64,000 nucleotides of DNA from Clostridiaceae bacterium (GCA_012840085.1 DUMB01000030.1:1-64000); one strand, 5' to 3'. Positions 35,850 through 44,347 are shown, counted from the stretch's first letter. The notes: generated by a model not told the origin, from the sequence alone. A program made the numbers and translations.

Positions 35850-36056
35850 ATGGCAAGAGTAACATTTATAGAAGAAAGATGCAAAGGGTGTAAACTGTGC
35901 ACTACAGTATGCCCTAAAAAAATAGTCATAATGAGAACAGATAAGTTGAACCAGAAGGGATTTCATCCTGCTGGTGTTGATGAAATGGACAAATGTATAG
36001 GGTGTGCTTTTTGTGCAACCATATGTCCTGATTGCGTAATTGAAGTGGAGAAATAA
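35850..36056 (+). CDS. 4Fe-4S ferredoxin subunit (delta) of a 2-oxoacid:ferredoxin oxidoreductase
   Basis: A 68-residue two-cluster ferredoxin. Two CxxCxxCxxxCP motifs are visible: CKGCKLCTTVCP near 11-22 and CIGCAFCATICP near 49-60. It shuttles electrons from the TPP subunit. ATG at 35850, with GAGG upstream; the in-frame GTG at 35838 is less likely. First gene of the four-subunit operon (delta-alpha-beta-gamma). Confidence 0.93.
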   Translation: MARVTFIEERCKGCKLCTTVCPKKIVIMRTDKLNQKGFHPAGVDEMDKCIGCAFCATICPDCVIEVEK

Positions 36057-36071
36057 GGGGGACATGTATTA

Positions 36072-37133
36072 ATGGGAGAAAAGTTATTGATGAAAGGAAA
36101 TGAAGTAATTGCTGAAGCTGCATTAAGGGCTGGCTGCAGATGCTACTTCGGATATCCTATAACACCGCAGACTGAAATAGCGCATTATTTAGCCAAAAAA
36201 ATGCCTCAGGTTGGAGGAACATTTATACAGGCGGAAAGTGAAATAGCTGCCATAAATATGGTATATGGTGCTGCAGGTGCCGGTGCAAGAGTTATGACTT
36301 CATCTTCAAGCCCCGGAATCAGTCTCAAGCAGGAAGGTATTTCATATATATCAGGAGCTGAGTTGCCGGCGGTAATTGTTAATATTGTCAGGTGTGGCCC
36401 CGGACTAGGCGGAATACTGCCTGCACAATGCGACTATTTCCAGGCTGTAAAGGGTGGGGGACACGGAGACTATAAAATGGTGGTACTTGCACCAAGCAGT
36501 GTTCAGGAGCTTTATGAGCTTACTGTAGAAGCCTTCAATATTGCAGACAGGTACAGAATACTTACTATGATAATGGGCGACGGAATTTTGGGTCAGATGA
36601 TGGAGACTGTAGAATTCAGAGATGAGGAAGAAATTATAAAGGTCGATAAGGATTGGGCTACTACAGGTACGGAGATGAAGAGAGATCATAATACCATTAC
36701 TTCAATTTACATCAATCCTGAAGTTCTGGAAAAGCATAACCAGAAGCTGCAGGCAAAGTACAGGAAGATAGAGGAGAATGAAGTAAGGGTAGAGACTTTC
36801 AATTGTGATGGTGCTGATATTATTGTTGCGGCTTATGGTACTGTTGCAAGAATTATAAAAAATGTCATAAAAATGGCTGAAAAAGAAGGTATCAAAGTTG
36901 GCCTTATAAGACCAATCACATTATGGCCTTTCCCTGTAGCTGCTTTTGAGAAATATAGTGAAGTGCCTAAGGCATTTCTGTCAGTGGAACTAAATGCAGG
37001 ACAAATGGTTGAAGATGTAAGGCTTGCAGTCAATGGGAAAAGACCGGTGTATTTCCATGGAAGAATGGGAGGAATGCTCCCCACACAGAAGGAGATACTG
37101 GATAAGATAAAAGAGATAGTTAAGGGGGATTAA
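36072..37133 (+). CDS. vorB: 2-oxoacid:ferredoxin oxidoreductase alpha subunit (VorB type)
   Basis: A 353-residue pyruvate:ferredoxin-oxidoreductase-domain subunit. Landmarks: KGNEVIAEAALRAGC near 8-22, FGYPITPQTE near 26-35, a QAESEIAAINMVYGAA block near 54-69, and MTSSSSPGISLKQEG near 77-91. Length and motifs fit the branched-chain 2-oxoacid (ketoisovalerate) enzyme, which makes acyl-CoA, CO2 and reduced ferredoxin or works in reverse for amino-acid synthesis. A 2-oxoglutarate specificity (Kor) cannot be ruled out. Confidence 0.9.
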   Translation: MGEKLLMKGNEVIAEAALRAGCRCYFGYPITPQTEIAHYLAKKMPQVGGTFIQAESEIAAINMVYGAAGAGARVMTSSSSPGISLKQEGISYISGAELPAVIVNIVRCGPGLGGILPAQCDYFQAVKGGGHGDYKMVVLAPSSVQELYELTVEAFNIADRYRILTMIMGDGILGQMMETVEFRDEEEIIKVDKDWATTGTEMKRDHNTITSIYINPEVLEKHNQKLQAKYRKIEENEVRVETFNCDGADIIVAAYGTVARIIKNVIKMAEKEGIKVGLIRPITLWPFPVAAFEKYSEVPKAFLSVELNAGQMVEDVRLAVNGKRPVYFHGRMGGMLPTQKEILDKIKEIVKGD

Positions 37134-37134
37134 A

Positions 37135-37881
37135 ATGGCAGTAGTTTTTAAAAGACCACATGCTTTGAGAGATGTACCCATGCATTACTGCCCTGGATGT
37201 ACCCATGGTATAATACACAGGCTTATTGCAGAGGTACTGGACGAACTTGATATAGAAGGAAAAACTATAGGTGTGTCACCTGTTGGCTGTACTTATAACA
37301 ATTACGAGTATTTCAATTGTGATATGCAGCAGGCAGCACATGGAAGGGCTCCCGCTGTTGCTACGGGTATAAAAAGAGTGCATCCTGACAAGGTTGTATT
37401 CACATATCAAGGCGACGGAGACCTGGCTGCAATAGGTACTGCTGAAATAGTACATGCGGCTACCAGGGGAGAGAAGATTACAACCATATTTGTAAATAAC
37501 GCTATATATGGTATGACGTCAGGTCAAATGGCACCTACAACCCTTATTAACCAGGTCACTACAACTACACCTTACGGAAGAAAACCGGAACTGCATGGCT
37601 ATCCCATAAGGGTATGTGAACTTCTGTCGACACTTGACGGTGCAGTTTTTGTTGAAAGAGTTTCAATGCATGACATAAAAAATATAATGAATGCTAAAAA
37701 AGCTATTAAAAAAGCCTTCCAGGTTCAGATTGCAGGAAAGGGTTTCTCCATTGTTGAAGTATTGTCAACATGCCCTACCAACTGGGGAAAAAGTCCGGAT
37801 GAAGCTTTGAAATGGTTAAAGGATAACATGATTCCTATGTACCCGTTGGGCAATTTCAAAGGAAAGGATCTGGAGGTGTAG
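37135..37881 (+). CDS. 2-oxoacid:ferredoxin oxidoreductase beta subunit (TPP-binding)
   Basis: A 248-residue thiamine-pyrophosphate subunit. MHYCPGCTHG near 17-26 holds cluster-site cysteines typical of the VOR/KOR beta chain; the TPP/Mg motif is YQGDGDLAAIG near 96-106 with NNAIYGMTSGQ near 121-131. Starts one base after the alpha stop, so translationally coupled. It is C-terminally short, as usual for four-subunit enzymes. Confidence 0.93.
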   Translation: MAVVFKRPHALRDVPMHYCPGCTHGIIHRLIAEVLDELDIEGKTIGVSPVGCTYNNYEYFNCDMQQAAHGRAPAVATGIKRVHPDKVVFTYQGDGDLAAIGTAEIVHAATRGEKITTIFVNNAIYGMTSGQMAPTTLINQVTTTTPYGRKPELHGYPIRVCELLSTLDGAVFVERVSMHDIKNIMNAKKAIKKAFQVQIAGKGFSIVEVLSTCPTNWGKSPDEALKWLKDNMIPMYPLGNFKGKDLEV

Positions 37882-37886
37882 TACAG

Positions 37887-38420
37887 ATGGCACAGCAGGA
37901 AATTATAATATCAGGATTTGGCGGACAGGGTATTCTTTCGGCAGGAAGGCTGCTTGCTTACGCGGGCATGCTTGAAGGCAAAAATGTCTCATGGCTTCCT
38001 TCCTATGGACCAGAGATGAGAGGCGGTACCGCAAACTGCCATGTGATAATATCTGATGATCCCATTGGTTCTCCCATTTTGAACAGTGCCACAACACTGA
38101 TGGTTATGAACGGACCTTCTCTGGATAAATTTGAAAACATTGTTGAATCCGGAGGAATAATTATTTCCGATAGTTCTCTGGTAACCAGGAGCCCTAAAAG
38201 GACGGATGTCAAGGTGTACGAAATTCCAGCCACACAGATGGCTTCCGATATGGGTAACCTGACCTATGCCAACATAATTTTGCTTGGCAAGTTCCTGGAG
38301 GTTACAGGAATTATTTCAAAGGAAGCTTTTGAACAAGCATTGAGAAAAGTTCTTCCCGAAAAGTATCATTACATGATACCTGATGAAATGAAAGCACTTG
38401 AAGCCGGAATGAAGTATTAA
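37887..38420 (+). CDS. 2-oxoacid:ferredoxin oxidoreductase gamma subunit
   Basis: A 177-residue subunit of the POR_N/gamma family: IISGFGGQGILSAG near 7-20 binds the CoA-side domain, followed by WLPSYGPEMRGGTANC near 38-53, both diagnostic. Five bases after the beta gene; last gene of the operon. No clear intrinsic terminator follows; the next 100 bases are degenerate repeats. Confidence 0.93.
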   Translation: MAQQEIIISGFGGQGILSAGRLLAYAGMLEGKNVSWLPSYGPEMRGGTANCHVIISDDPIGSPILNSATTLMVMNGPSLDKFENIVESGGIIISDSSLVTRSPKRTDVKVYEIPATQMASDMGNLTYANIILLGKFLEVTGIISKEAFEQALRKVLPEKYHYMIPDEMKALEAGMKY

Positions 38421-38440
38421 ACTTCAGAAACAATATAAGC

Positions 38441-38515
38441 AATTGAGCTAAAACTGTATGAAGCATTATTGAAACAGTATGAAGAACAGTGCAAACAGTA
38501 TGAAGCAGGAATAGA
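38441..38515 (+). repeat. Degenerate tandem repeat after the gamma-subunit gene
   Basis: Three clear units of AAACAGTATGAAG type, resembling the last codons (GGAATGAAGTATTAAAC) of the upstream gene. The rest of 38516-38650 shows nothing supportable. Confidence 0.65.
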
Positions 38516-38652
38516 CAGTGATGAAACATATGAAACGTTTATAGCAGGATGGAGTGGAGATTGTGCAATTGAATAAATTTCACGATTTTGCTTCGTCCTT
38601 TTTGCTTTCATAATCCTGTTAAAAGAATTATTTTTGTGAGTATAACAAAACA

Positions 38653-38742
38653 TTGAAATATTCTGAAAAGTGCTTATACTATAGTTATAGAAATGCCCTA
38701 TATCAACCAATAATCATGTTAAGGCATAGTGTAAGCACTTTT
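38653..38742 (+). promoter_or_regulatory. Promoter and overlapping large inverted repeat before the HD gene
   Basis: TTGAAA (38653-38658), 16-base spacer, TATACT (38675-38680). The left arm AAAAGTGCTTATACTAT (38666-38682) covers the -10, and its partner ATAGTGTAAGCACTTTT lies at 38726-38742 (one T-G mismatch in 17). It could be an operator pair or a leader attenuator. Confidence 0.65.
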
Positions 38743-38782
38743 AATATATAAAAGATTTAATATACGAAAGAGGGTTACTGCA

Positions 38783-39364
38783 ATGGATAAAATTACTCCA
38801 AACAGAGAACAAGCCTTTGAGCTGTTTAAAGAGTTCAATAAGAGTGAAAGCCTGATAAAGCATGCATTGACTGTTGAGGCTGTTATGCTGCATTTTGCCG
38901 AACTGTTTGAAGAAGAGGATAAAGAAAAGTGGAGAATTATCGGATTAATTCATGATCTGGACTATGAATTATATCCTGATGAACATTGTAAAAAGGTAAG
39001 AGAAATATTGACTGAGAGGAACTGGCCTGAAGATTATATTCGTGCTGTAGAGAGCCATGGCTGGAAGATTTGCACCGATGTGGAGCCGAAAGAAAGAATG
39101 GAGAAAGTATTATATACAATCGATGAATTAACCGGGCTAATTGCAGCTACGGCACTTATGCGTCCAAGTAAAAGCATACTGGATCTGGAAGTAAAATCAG
39201 TCAAGAAAAAGTGGAAGCAGAAAGGGTTTGCAGCAGGGGTCAACAGGGAAATTATTGAAGAAGGCGCAGAAATGCTTGGAATGGAATTAGATAAGGTAAT
39301 TGAGGAAACTATAATAGGTATGAGAAATGTAGCAGAAAGCATCGGCCTGAAAGGCAACGTATAA
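38783..39364 (+). CDS. HD-domain phosphohydrolase
   Basis: A 193-residue HD-superfamily protein. Metal ligands: His in IKHALTVE near 26-33, the pair in GLIHDLDYE near 55-63, a further His in VESHGW near 90, and Asp in TIDELTGLI near 112. Close relatives are annotated only as HDIG-domain hydrolases acting on nucleotides. Monocistronic, with GAGGG upstream of the ATG. Confidence 0.88.
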   Translation: MDKITPNREQAFELFKEFNKSESLIKHALTVEAVMLHFAELFEEEDKEKWRIIGLIHDLDYELYPDEHCKKVREILTERNWPEDYIRAVESHGWKICTDVEPKERMEKVLYTIDELTGLIAATALMRPSKSILDLEVKSVKKKWKQKGFAAGVNREIIEEGAEMLGMELDKVIEETIIGMRNVAESIGLKGNV

Positions 39365-39458
39365 AAGAGTTTTGTTTTATATAAGAAATATTGTTTGTAT
39401 AAGATATATTATTTGAATATGATATTTGTTTACATAGAATATAATGGGAGAAATGCTG

Positions 39459-39653
39459 ATGAAAGTTATCTTTTATACGGTTATAGCTATAATTTTTATA
39501 TTAATCACCTTTTTTGGACTAGGTCCTGTTTTGTTAGCGGACGGTTCAATGGGCGAGAGAATGGGAACTTTAGCAGTTGTGCTGCTGCTGTATCTGATAT
39601 TGGGAGGGATGGCAACAGCATTTACAAAGTGGTACAAACGCAGGAACAATTGA
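39459..39653 (+). CDS. Small two-helix membrane protein (DUF6954-like)
   Basis: A 64-residue protein with two membrane helices (about 3-23 and 38-56) joined by a loop, ending in a basic tail KWYKRRNN. The pattern TFFGLGPVLLADGS matches a small clostridial/bacillar membrane family I recall as DUF6954. ATG at 39459 chosen because GGGAG lies seven bases upstream. Function unknown. Confidence 0.65.
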   Translation: MKVIFYTVIAIIFILITFFGLGPVLLADGSMGERMGTLAVVLLLYLILGGMATAFTKWYKRRNN

Positions 39654-39780
39654 CTAAAGTGCAGTTCTAAACATATTGACTGATTTCTTTATGGTTCACT
39701 GGCTTTTATAGTAACTTGCTTCCTAATAATAAATAGTGAGCATGCTGAAATAAAAAGGATAAAAGGACTTAAAAAAGATT

Positions 39781-39842
39781 AAAAAAGGATTAAGAGGATC
39801 TAATGTAAGATAAATTAAAGATCTACGTAATCCTTTTTATTT
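39781..39842 (+). terminator. Intrinsic terminator
   Basis: AAAAAAGGATTA pairs with TAATCCTTTTT, with a second helix GGATCT/AGATCT nearer the loop; followed by TATTTTTT. The rest of 39654-39995 is AT-rich without a gene. Confidence 0.75.
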
Positions 39843-39995
39843 TTTGCTTATTAATGTAATACTTTACATGAATATTGCATAAAAAATCTCGACAAATTAT
39901 TATTTAATATCACATGATATTACCCTATATTTCATGATATATACCACTATCGTTAAATTTATTCAAGACTTTTCCATGCAATTTTTTATAATTTT

Positions 39996-40556
39996 TTAAA
40001 ATTGGACGAGTGAGTATAATTCATCCTTCTGATCCTGATTAACTCCAATATATCGAAGAGTTATACTCTGCGAACTGTGATTGAAGGTATCCATTATCAG
40101 TCCTATATTATATTTCGACATTTTATAAGTCCAATAACCCCAAGTTTTACGCAAACTATGTGTTCCAAAATTTTCTATTCCTACCAGGCTGGCAGCCTCT
40201 TTTAAAACGCGATAGGCTTGAATTCTGCCAACGTATCCTCCTTTCTTACTGGGAAAAAGGTAGTCTTCATATGAAAGATTTTTTTCCTTTATATATGGTA
40301 TAAGTCTTTTACGAAGGGCATTGTTCAATTTAATTTTCTTTTCTTTCTTGGTTTTTCTTTCCTTTAATACAAGATAATGGCGAAATTCTCCGCTGTCCGT
40401 AAATATGTCTTTTACTTTTAACGGAAGTATATCACTTATCCTTAAACCGGTATTAAGTCCAAATTTGAAAATCAAACCGTACTTTGGGTCTTTTCCATGC
40501 AAATACTGGAACATTTGTTTTATTTTAGTTTTTTCTCTTATTGGTTCAACAGTCAT
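39996..40556 (-). CDS. Minimal tyrosine recombinase (catalytic domain only)
   Basis: A 186-residue site-specific recombinase lacking the usual N-terminal core-binding domain. Catalytic residues can be placed: Arg in TGLRISD, Lys in the KERKTKK hairpin, HSLRKT (His and Arg), His in FNHSSQ and the nucleophile Tyr in RYIG. Similar short enzymes act as DNA invertases or as remnants of mobile elements. The ATG at 40556 has GAGGTG upstream; an in-frame GTG is inside that site. It borders a zone of decayed genes. Confidence 0.85.
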   Translation of the reverse strand: MTVEPIREKTKIKQMFQYLHGKDPKYGLIFKFGLNTGLRISDILPLKVKDIFTDSGEFRHYLVLKERKTKKEKKIKLNNALRKRLIPYIKEKNLSYEDYLFPSKKGGYVGRIQAYRVLKEAASLVGIENFGTHSLRKTWGYWTYKMSKYNIGLIMDTFNHSSQSITLRYIGVNQDQKDELYSLVQF

Positions 40557-40802
40557 GTAAAGCACCTCATTTCAATGCAATGTTTTATCATAATATAATA
40601 TATTATATTTCATAATAATTCAACATAATATATTATGTTTTATTTGCTAATATTTTAAAAATTCCTGCATTAATGAGGATTTTTGGCATTAATTTAATGT
40701 AACATTTTATGTATATTGTTACATTAATGTGAAATAATTGAATAAATTATTTTGGAATTATCAACTTGAATATAAAAACAGTATGTATTTCATTAAAGAT
40801 AA
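40557..40802. other. AT-rich gap with TAATATATTA palindromes
   Basis: AACATAATATATTATGTT at about 40621-40638 is a perfect palindrome and a related TAATATATTA lies about 35 bases to its left, both upstream of the recombinase gene on its strand. They could be recombinase or regulator sites. Nothing else seen. Confidence 0.5.
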
Positions 40803-41028
40803 AAGAAACCTTTAGGTATAGACATTAAAAACGCGGAAGAAGCCAGGACCCTTGATGCACGTTCCGCCAATGCTGCAAAAGAAACTGAAGAAAATTAATC
40901 AAACACATAGCGAAAGGTTGGAAGATATAAATCCTGAAGTACTGAAAATGCCTGAGAACATGGCAAGGAAGAAAAACAACGGTTCAAAGGCTGCAGAGAA
41001 AAATGAAAAAAAAGGTTGTTTTAAGTGA
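40803..41028 (+). pseudogene. Decayed coding remnant, family unknown
   Basis: One frame reads KKPLGIDIKNAEEARTLDAR and then stops; a second frame overlaps from an ATG at 40870 and runs 52 codons to TGA at 41026, ending in a Lys-rich stretch with KKGCFK. No ribosome-binding site precedes either. Codon composition looks coding in both parts, so a frameshifted old gene is likely. I do not recognise it. Confidence 0.4.
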
Positions 41029-41136
41029 CAATGAGTTTGGTAAGTATTAATATTACTACGTATTATAGCTTTGCTTTCGTATTATTTTTTAAGTTTATAA
41101 TAATATTTATAATCAAACTAATGATAAATATTGAGC

Positions 41137-41300
41137 TTAAAGAACAAATGACAAAAATTGAATTAAAGAACAAATGACAAAAACCTGTTAATGTCACAAA
41201 TGATAAAATCTGAATAAAAGTGCAGATGATAAAATTATTCAAAATAACAAATGGTAAAGTCTAAATTAAAGAGCAAATGAGAAAGATCAGATTGAAAGAC
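41137..41300. repeat. Degenerate tandem repeat
   Basis: Five or more variants of AAAGAACAAATGACAAAAA, spacing about 30 bases, lie between the decayed remnant and the CheR fragment. Confidence 0.65.
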
Positions 41301-41327
41301 ATAAGGCAGGGTTAAGAGGGAACGCAA

Positions 41328-41537
41328 ATGTTCCCTTTGCCACTGCTAAAGCGAATGGATGGAGGATACAGTATTGCCATATCAAAAAATTCAATAACTG
41401 ATAAGGATTTGCGAATATGGGGTGCGGGATGTTCTTCCGGAGAAGAGCCATATACCCTTGCAATGATCATAGATGATAAAAATAGTGTCATAATTGACAG
41501 GATAAAAAAGAAAGTTATATTTAGAAGATTTAAATAA
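41328..41537 (+). pseudogene. CheR methyltransferase fragment
   Basis: A 69-codon frame whose middle reads LRIWGAGCSSGEEPYTLAM, the SAM-binding motif of CheR-type chemoreceptor methyltransferases, with Asp and Glu of motif I in place. Family members are about 270 residues; here the N-terminal helical domain is gone and the catalytic domain ends abruptly. Almost certainly a remnant. It is convergent with the XRE regulator four bases away. Confidence 0.75.
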
Positions 41538-41541
41538 AACA

Positions 41542-41925
41542 TTATACCTGCAAATATGGAAGAATAGTTTTTATTAGTTTTTTAAAAAGTTCCAATTCTT
41601 TTGGCGAGCACTTTTCAAGCAAACTGCTTATTTCACCATTTGCATTTACATTATAAGTCCCATCATTATCGGGTTCATTAACGGACCCGGCGCTTCCGGA
41701 AGTAATACCAAAAACAAGAAAATCCAATGAAACATGCAAGCAATTACTTACTTTAACTAAAACGGGCAGACTCATCTGCCGTTCTCCTCTTTCAAGTTGG
41801 CCTATGTAATAGTCTGAAAGGCCAACCATCTCTGCAAATTCTTCACGTGAAAGCCCGAGATTTTCCCTTTCGTTACGAATCCTTTGTCCAATTGCCTTAT
41901 TATCTATTTTTGCACCATTTTCCAT
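41542..41925 (-). CDS. XRE-family helix-turn-helix regulator
   Basis: A 127-residue DNA-binding protein. The HTH (about 12-66) reads IGQRIRNEREN, LSREEFAEMVGLS, YYIGQLERGER, a clear Cro/CI fold with the Gln-Leu-Glu-Arg-Gly pattern. A short acidic, Asn-rich linker leads to a C-terminal helix (about 98-125) that may dimerise. Orphan; targets unknown. Ribosome-binding site AAGGAG. Confidence 0.88.
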   Translation of the reverse strand: MENGAKIDNKAIGQRIRNERENLGLSREEFAEMVGLSDYYIGQLERGERQMSLPVLVKVSNCLHVSLDFLVFGITSGSAGSVNEPDNDGTYNVNANGEISSLLEKCSPKELELFKKLIKTILPYLQV

Positions 41926-42068
41926 AAAATTAACACTCCTTGCTTATCATATACTGTAACGGATTTCATACTCATTTGAAATTTGCACATTGCATAATAA
42001 TAATATTTGCAAAAAGCTAATGCATTATGTACAATTGTATCTGTAATCAGTAAAAGGGGTGCAGGAGT

Positions 42069-42272
42069 GTGAAGGATATGATTAGTAACAGGGGTGCGAA
42101 CGCCATGGATACAAAAGAAAAAATTGCATTAATAAGAAGCATACTCAATAATGCTGACAACATGAATATGAGAACTGAAATTATATTGGAAATAAGCAGG
42201 AAAATTGACAAGTATATTGTTGAATATCATAGGAAGAATGAAGATAAAGCGAGTGGGAAAAAAGTGATATAG
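42069..42272 (+). CDS. Spo0E-like aspartyl-phosphate phosphatase
   Basis: A short helical-hairpin protein. The motif SRKIDKYIVEYHR near 43-55 matches the Spo0E signature (S-Q-E-L-D-x-L-I-x-x-Y), preceded by an IALIRSIL helix. Family members dephosphorylate Spo0A-P and so block sporulation. Starts are possible at GTG 42069, ATG 42078 or ATG 42105; the last gives 55 residues, the usual length, and has GGGGTG upstream. A decayed GGDEF fragment overlaps its stop. Confidence 0.7.
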   Translation: MKDMISNRGANAMDTKEKIALIRSILNNADNMNMRTEIILEISRKIDKYIVEYHRKNEDKASGKKVI

Positions 42273-42454
42273 TTGCCAGGCGGGGAGGCGAGGAATTCGC
42301 AGTCATCCTTCCGAAGACCGAATTTGTATGTGGTATTACAGCAAGCATAGGTATAACTTCTGCAGAGTGTCATGCAGATATTGAGGTGGAGCTGTTTTTT
42401 ATATTGCACACAAAGCACTTTATAAAGCAAAAGAAAGGAAAAATTACGTTGTAG
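42266..42454 (+). pseudogene. GGDEF (diguanylate cyclase) domain remnant
   Basis: The frame opens DIVARRGGEEFAVILPKT, the GGDEF A-site as GGEEF, followed by ITASIGITS, the conserved strand, with the 30-40 residues normally between them deleted. A one-base shift then exposes the family's ending HKALYKAKERKNYVV in another frame. It is thus deleted and frameshifted. It begins six bases before the Spo0E-like stop. Confidence 0.8.
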
Positions 42455-42480
42455 CCACCCCTTTCACGGGCAGCTACAAC
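42448..42480 (-). terminator. Hairpin at the end of the ABC operon
   Basis: GTTGTAGC and GCTACAAC form an 8-bp stem around 17 bases, 16 bases past the permease stop on the minus strand. Weak T-run; a modest terminator candidate. Confidence 0.45.
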
Positions 42481-42495
42481 TAGAGTAAATTTATA

Positions 42496-43287
42496 TTATT
42501 CCAGGTTAAGTTTCTTTTGCAAAATATAATTGGTGAGAATGAAATTTGCTGCCATTATTAAAATAGTCGGGATACTGAAGGAAAATACTAAAGTATTTAT
42601 GTCTGATGGTGTTGGTATTGGTGATGATAATACCGGAGTAAATATCTTTTTGCCAAAAACCAATATGAACAAAACCATCACTACTTGATAAATTACGTAA
42701 AGAACACAGTACATTCCGAAGGAAGCCATTAACTTGTGCTTTGAAAACAAATGGCCCAGGGCAATAGCAGCATATATCATAAGAATTCCGGTTGTCAGAG
42801 ATAAAAGGGCATAATAGGGCAATGTAAAGAAGCCGGCACTGCCGAAAATGTCAGTAAACCTACTAATAAGTTGACGTATTTCCTTAAAAAGGTTATCACT
42901 ATCGACAAGTATTAAAATGGAGCATATTGCCATAATGAAGCTCAGAATGGTCCAGAGCATTGAAACAAGAAGCTTGCTTACAATATGTTGCCATGATTTA
43001 ACAGGCAGCGTAAACATTAAATAGCCTTCATCGCCCAGCAGGTTTTTGTAAAACCTTTGTATCATTATTATCAAAGTCATAACAAAGATGCCGACGATTA
43101 ATATAAAATAAACTGTTATACTGATAATACTGAACATCACTTGCAAGTTAAAATTTTCTGAAGATTCAATCATACCAAAGGGATTAATGATCCTGTTTAA
43201 AAGAGCAAACAGTAATAAAGCCAGGTACAGGGGGATAAATAGACGGGCAGTACCTTTTATTTCATATTTCATAAGATTAGCTAACAT
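42496..43287 (-). CDS. ABC-2-type transporter permease
   Basis: A 263-residue membrane protein with six predicted helices (about 15-35, 55-80, 105-128, 155-175, 185-205, 235-258). No soluble domain. It overlaps the ATPase gene by seven bases, so it is the membrane half of a YtrBC-like exporter. Known relatives respond to cell-wall-active compounds; substrate unknown here. Confidence 0.85.
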   Translation of the reverse strand: MLANLMKYEIKGTARLFIPLYLALLLFALLNRIINPFGMIESSENFNLQVMFSIISITVYFILIVGIFVMTLIIMIQRFYKNLLGDEGYLMFTLPVKSWQHIVSKLLVSMLWTILSFIMAICSILILVDSDNLFKEIRQLISRFTDIFGSAGFFTLPYYALLSLTTGILMIYAAIALGHLFSKHKLMASFGMYCVLYVIYQVVMVLFILVFGKKIFTPVLSSPIPTPSDINTLVFSFSIPTILIMAANFILTNYILQKKLNLE

Positions 43288-43979
43288 TTGAATACCTCCC
43301 TGAATAAAGAATCTACAGATTTTCCGCTTTCCTCACGTATCTCATCTACAGTTTTTGTAAGAACTATCTTTCCTTCCTTGATAAAAACTACTTCATCAAG
43401 AATTTTCTCAATGTCGGAGATAAGATGTGTGGATATTATAATTGTTGCGTTTTCATTATAGTTGCTCAAAATTGTATCCAGAATATAATCTCTGGCAGCC
43501 GGGTCCACGCCGCCGATAGGTTCATCCAGCATATAGAGCTGGGCTTCACGGCTCATGACTAAAATAAGCTGCACTTTTTCCTTCGTACCCTTGGACATTG
43601 TTTTGAGTTTATCTTTTGGATTAATGTCAAGCCTTTTTAGCATATCATAAGCTTTTTCTTCGTTAAAATCAGTATAGAAATCTCTGAAAAGCCCGATAAT
43701 GTCAGATACTCTCATCCAATCATTTAAATAATTTCTTTCCGGCAGGTAGGACACAATTTTTTTTGTATCAACACCGGGTTTTTTACCGTCAATCAGGATT
43801 TCACCGCTGGTAGGAGTCAGCAGATCATTACAGAGCTTAATAAAAGTACTTTTTCCACTGGCGTTAGGTCCTAACAATCCAACAATCTTTCCACGAGGAA
43901 TATTGAGGGTGACATCTCTGAGAGCTGCTTTGGCACCGAAAACTTTAGTTACATTTTTGCATTCCAGAATATTACTCAT
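43281..43979 (-). CDS. ABC transporter ATP-binding protein
   Basis: A 232-residue ATPase. Walker A GPNASGKST near 36-44; signature MSKGTKEK near 129-136 (Ser-Lys-Gly in place of the usual Ser-Gly-Gly); Walker B LYMLDEPIGG near 148-157; His switch STHLI near 187. It overlaps the regulator gene by four bases (ATGA) and the permease gene by seven, an obligate operon. Confidence 0.93.
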   Translation of the reverse strand: MSNILECKNVTKVFGAKAALRDVTLNIPRGKIVGLLGPNASGKSTFIKLCNDLLTPTSGEILIDGKKPGVDTKKIVSYLPERNYLNDWMRVSDIIGLFRDFYTDFNEEKAYDMLKRLDINPKDKLKTMSKGTKEKVQLILVMSREAQLYMLDEPIGGVDPAARDYILDTILSNYNENATIIISTHLISDIEKILDEVVFIKEGKIVLTKTVDEIREESGKSVDSLFREVFKC

Positions 43980-44347
43980 TCTTTCATCTCCTCCGCTATA
44001 GTTGTAATGATTGATAAAATTTCCTCATAGTCAAAACCAAGTTCTGTCATTTTTTTAAGAAAAACCTGTACATGTTCTTTAGCCAGTCTATTTTTAACCT
44101 GCTTAATCATATTAACATCCTCCGTTACAAATCTTCCGCTTGTGCGATTGGTGTATAAAAGCCCGTCTTCTTCCAGCTTTGCAAGAGCCCTTTGCATAGT
44201 GTTCGGGTTTACCGCAGCTTCCTGTGCAAGATCCCTGACTGAGGGAAGCTTTGAGCCAAGCGGATAAACACCCGAGCAAATCCTTAATTCTATTTGCTCA
44301 ATCAACTGGGAGTATATAGGCCGATCAGATTTTAGTTCCCAGGGCAT
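43976..44347 (-). CDS. GntR-family (YtrA subfamily) repressor
   Basis: A 123-residue regulator. The winged helix (about 10-75) contains YSQLIEQIELRI, LPSVRDLAQEAAVNPNT and the GLLYTNRTSGRFV wing; the short C-terminal helical region (about 80-120) is the YtrA-type dimerisation part without an effector domain. First gene of the ABC operon. A perfect palindrome over its promoter suggests autorepression. Confidence 0.92.
   Translation of the reverse strand: MPWELKSDRPIYSQLIEQIELRICSGVYPLGSKLPSVRDLAQEAAVNPNTMQRALAKLEEDGLLYTNRTSGRFVTEDVNMIKQVKNRLAKEHVQVFLKKMTELGFDYEEILSIITTIAEEMKE

Noticed and set aside
40870..41028. 52-codon frame as an intact small gene
   Set aside because: No ribosome-binding site and an overlapping coding-like frame before it indicate a frameshifted remnant.
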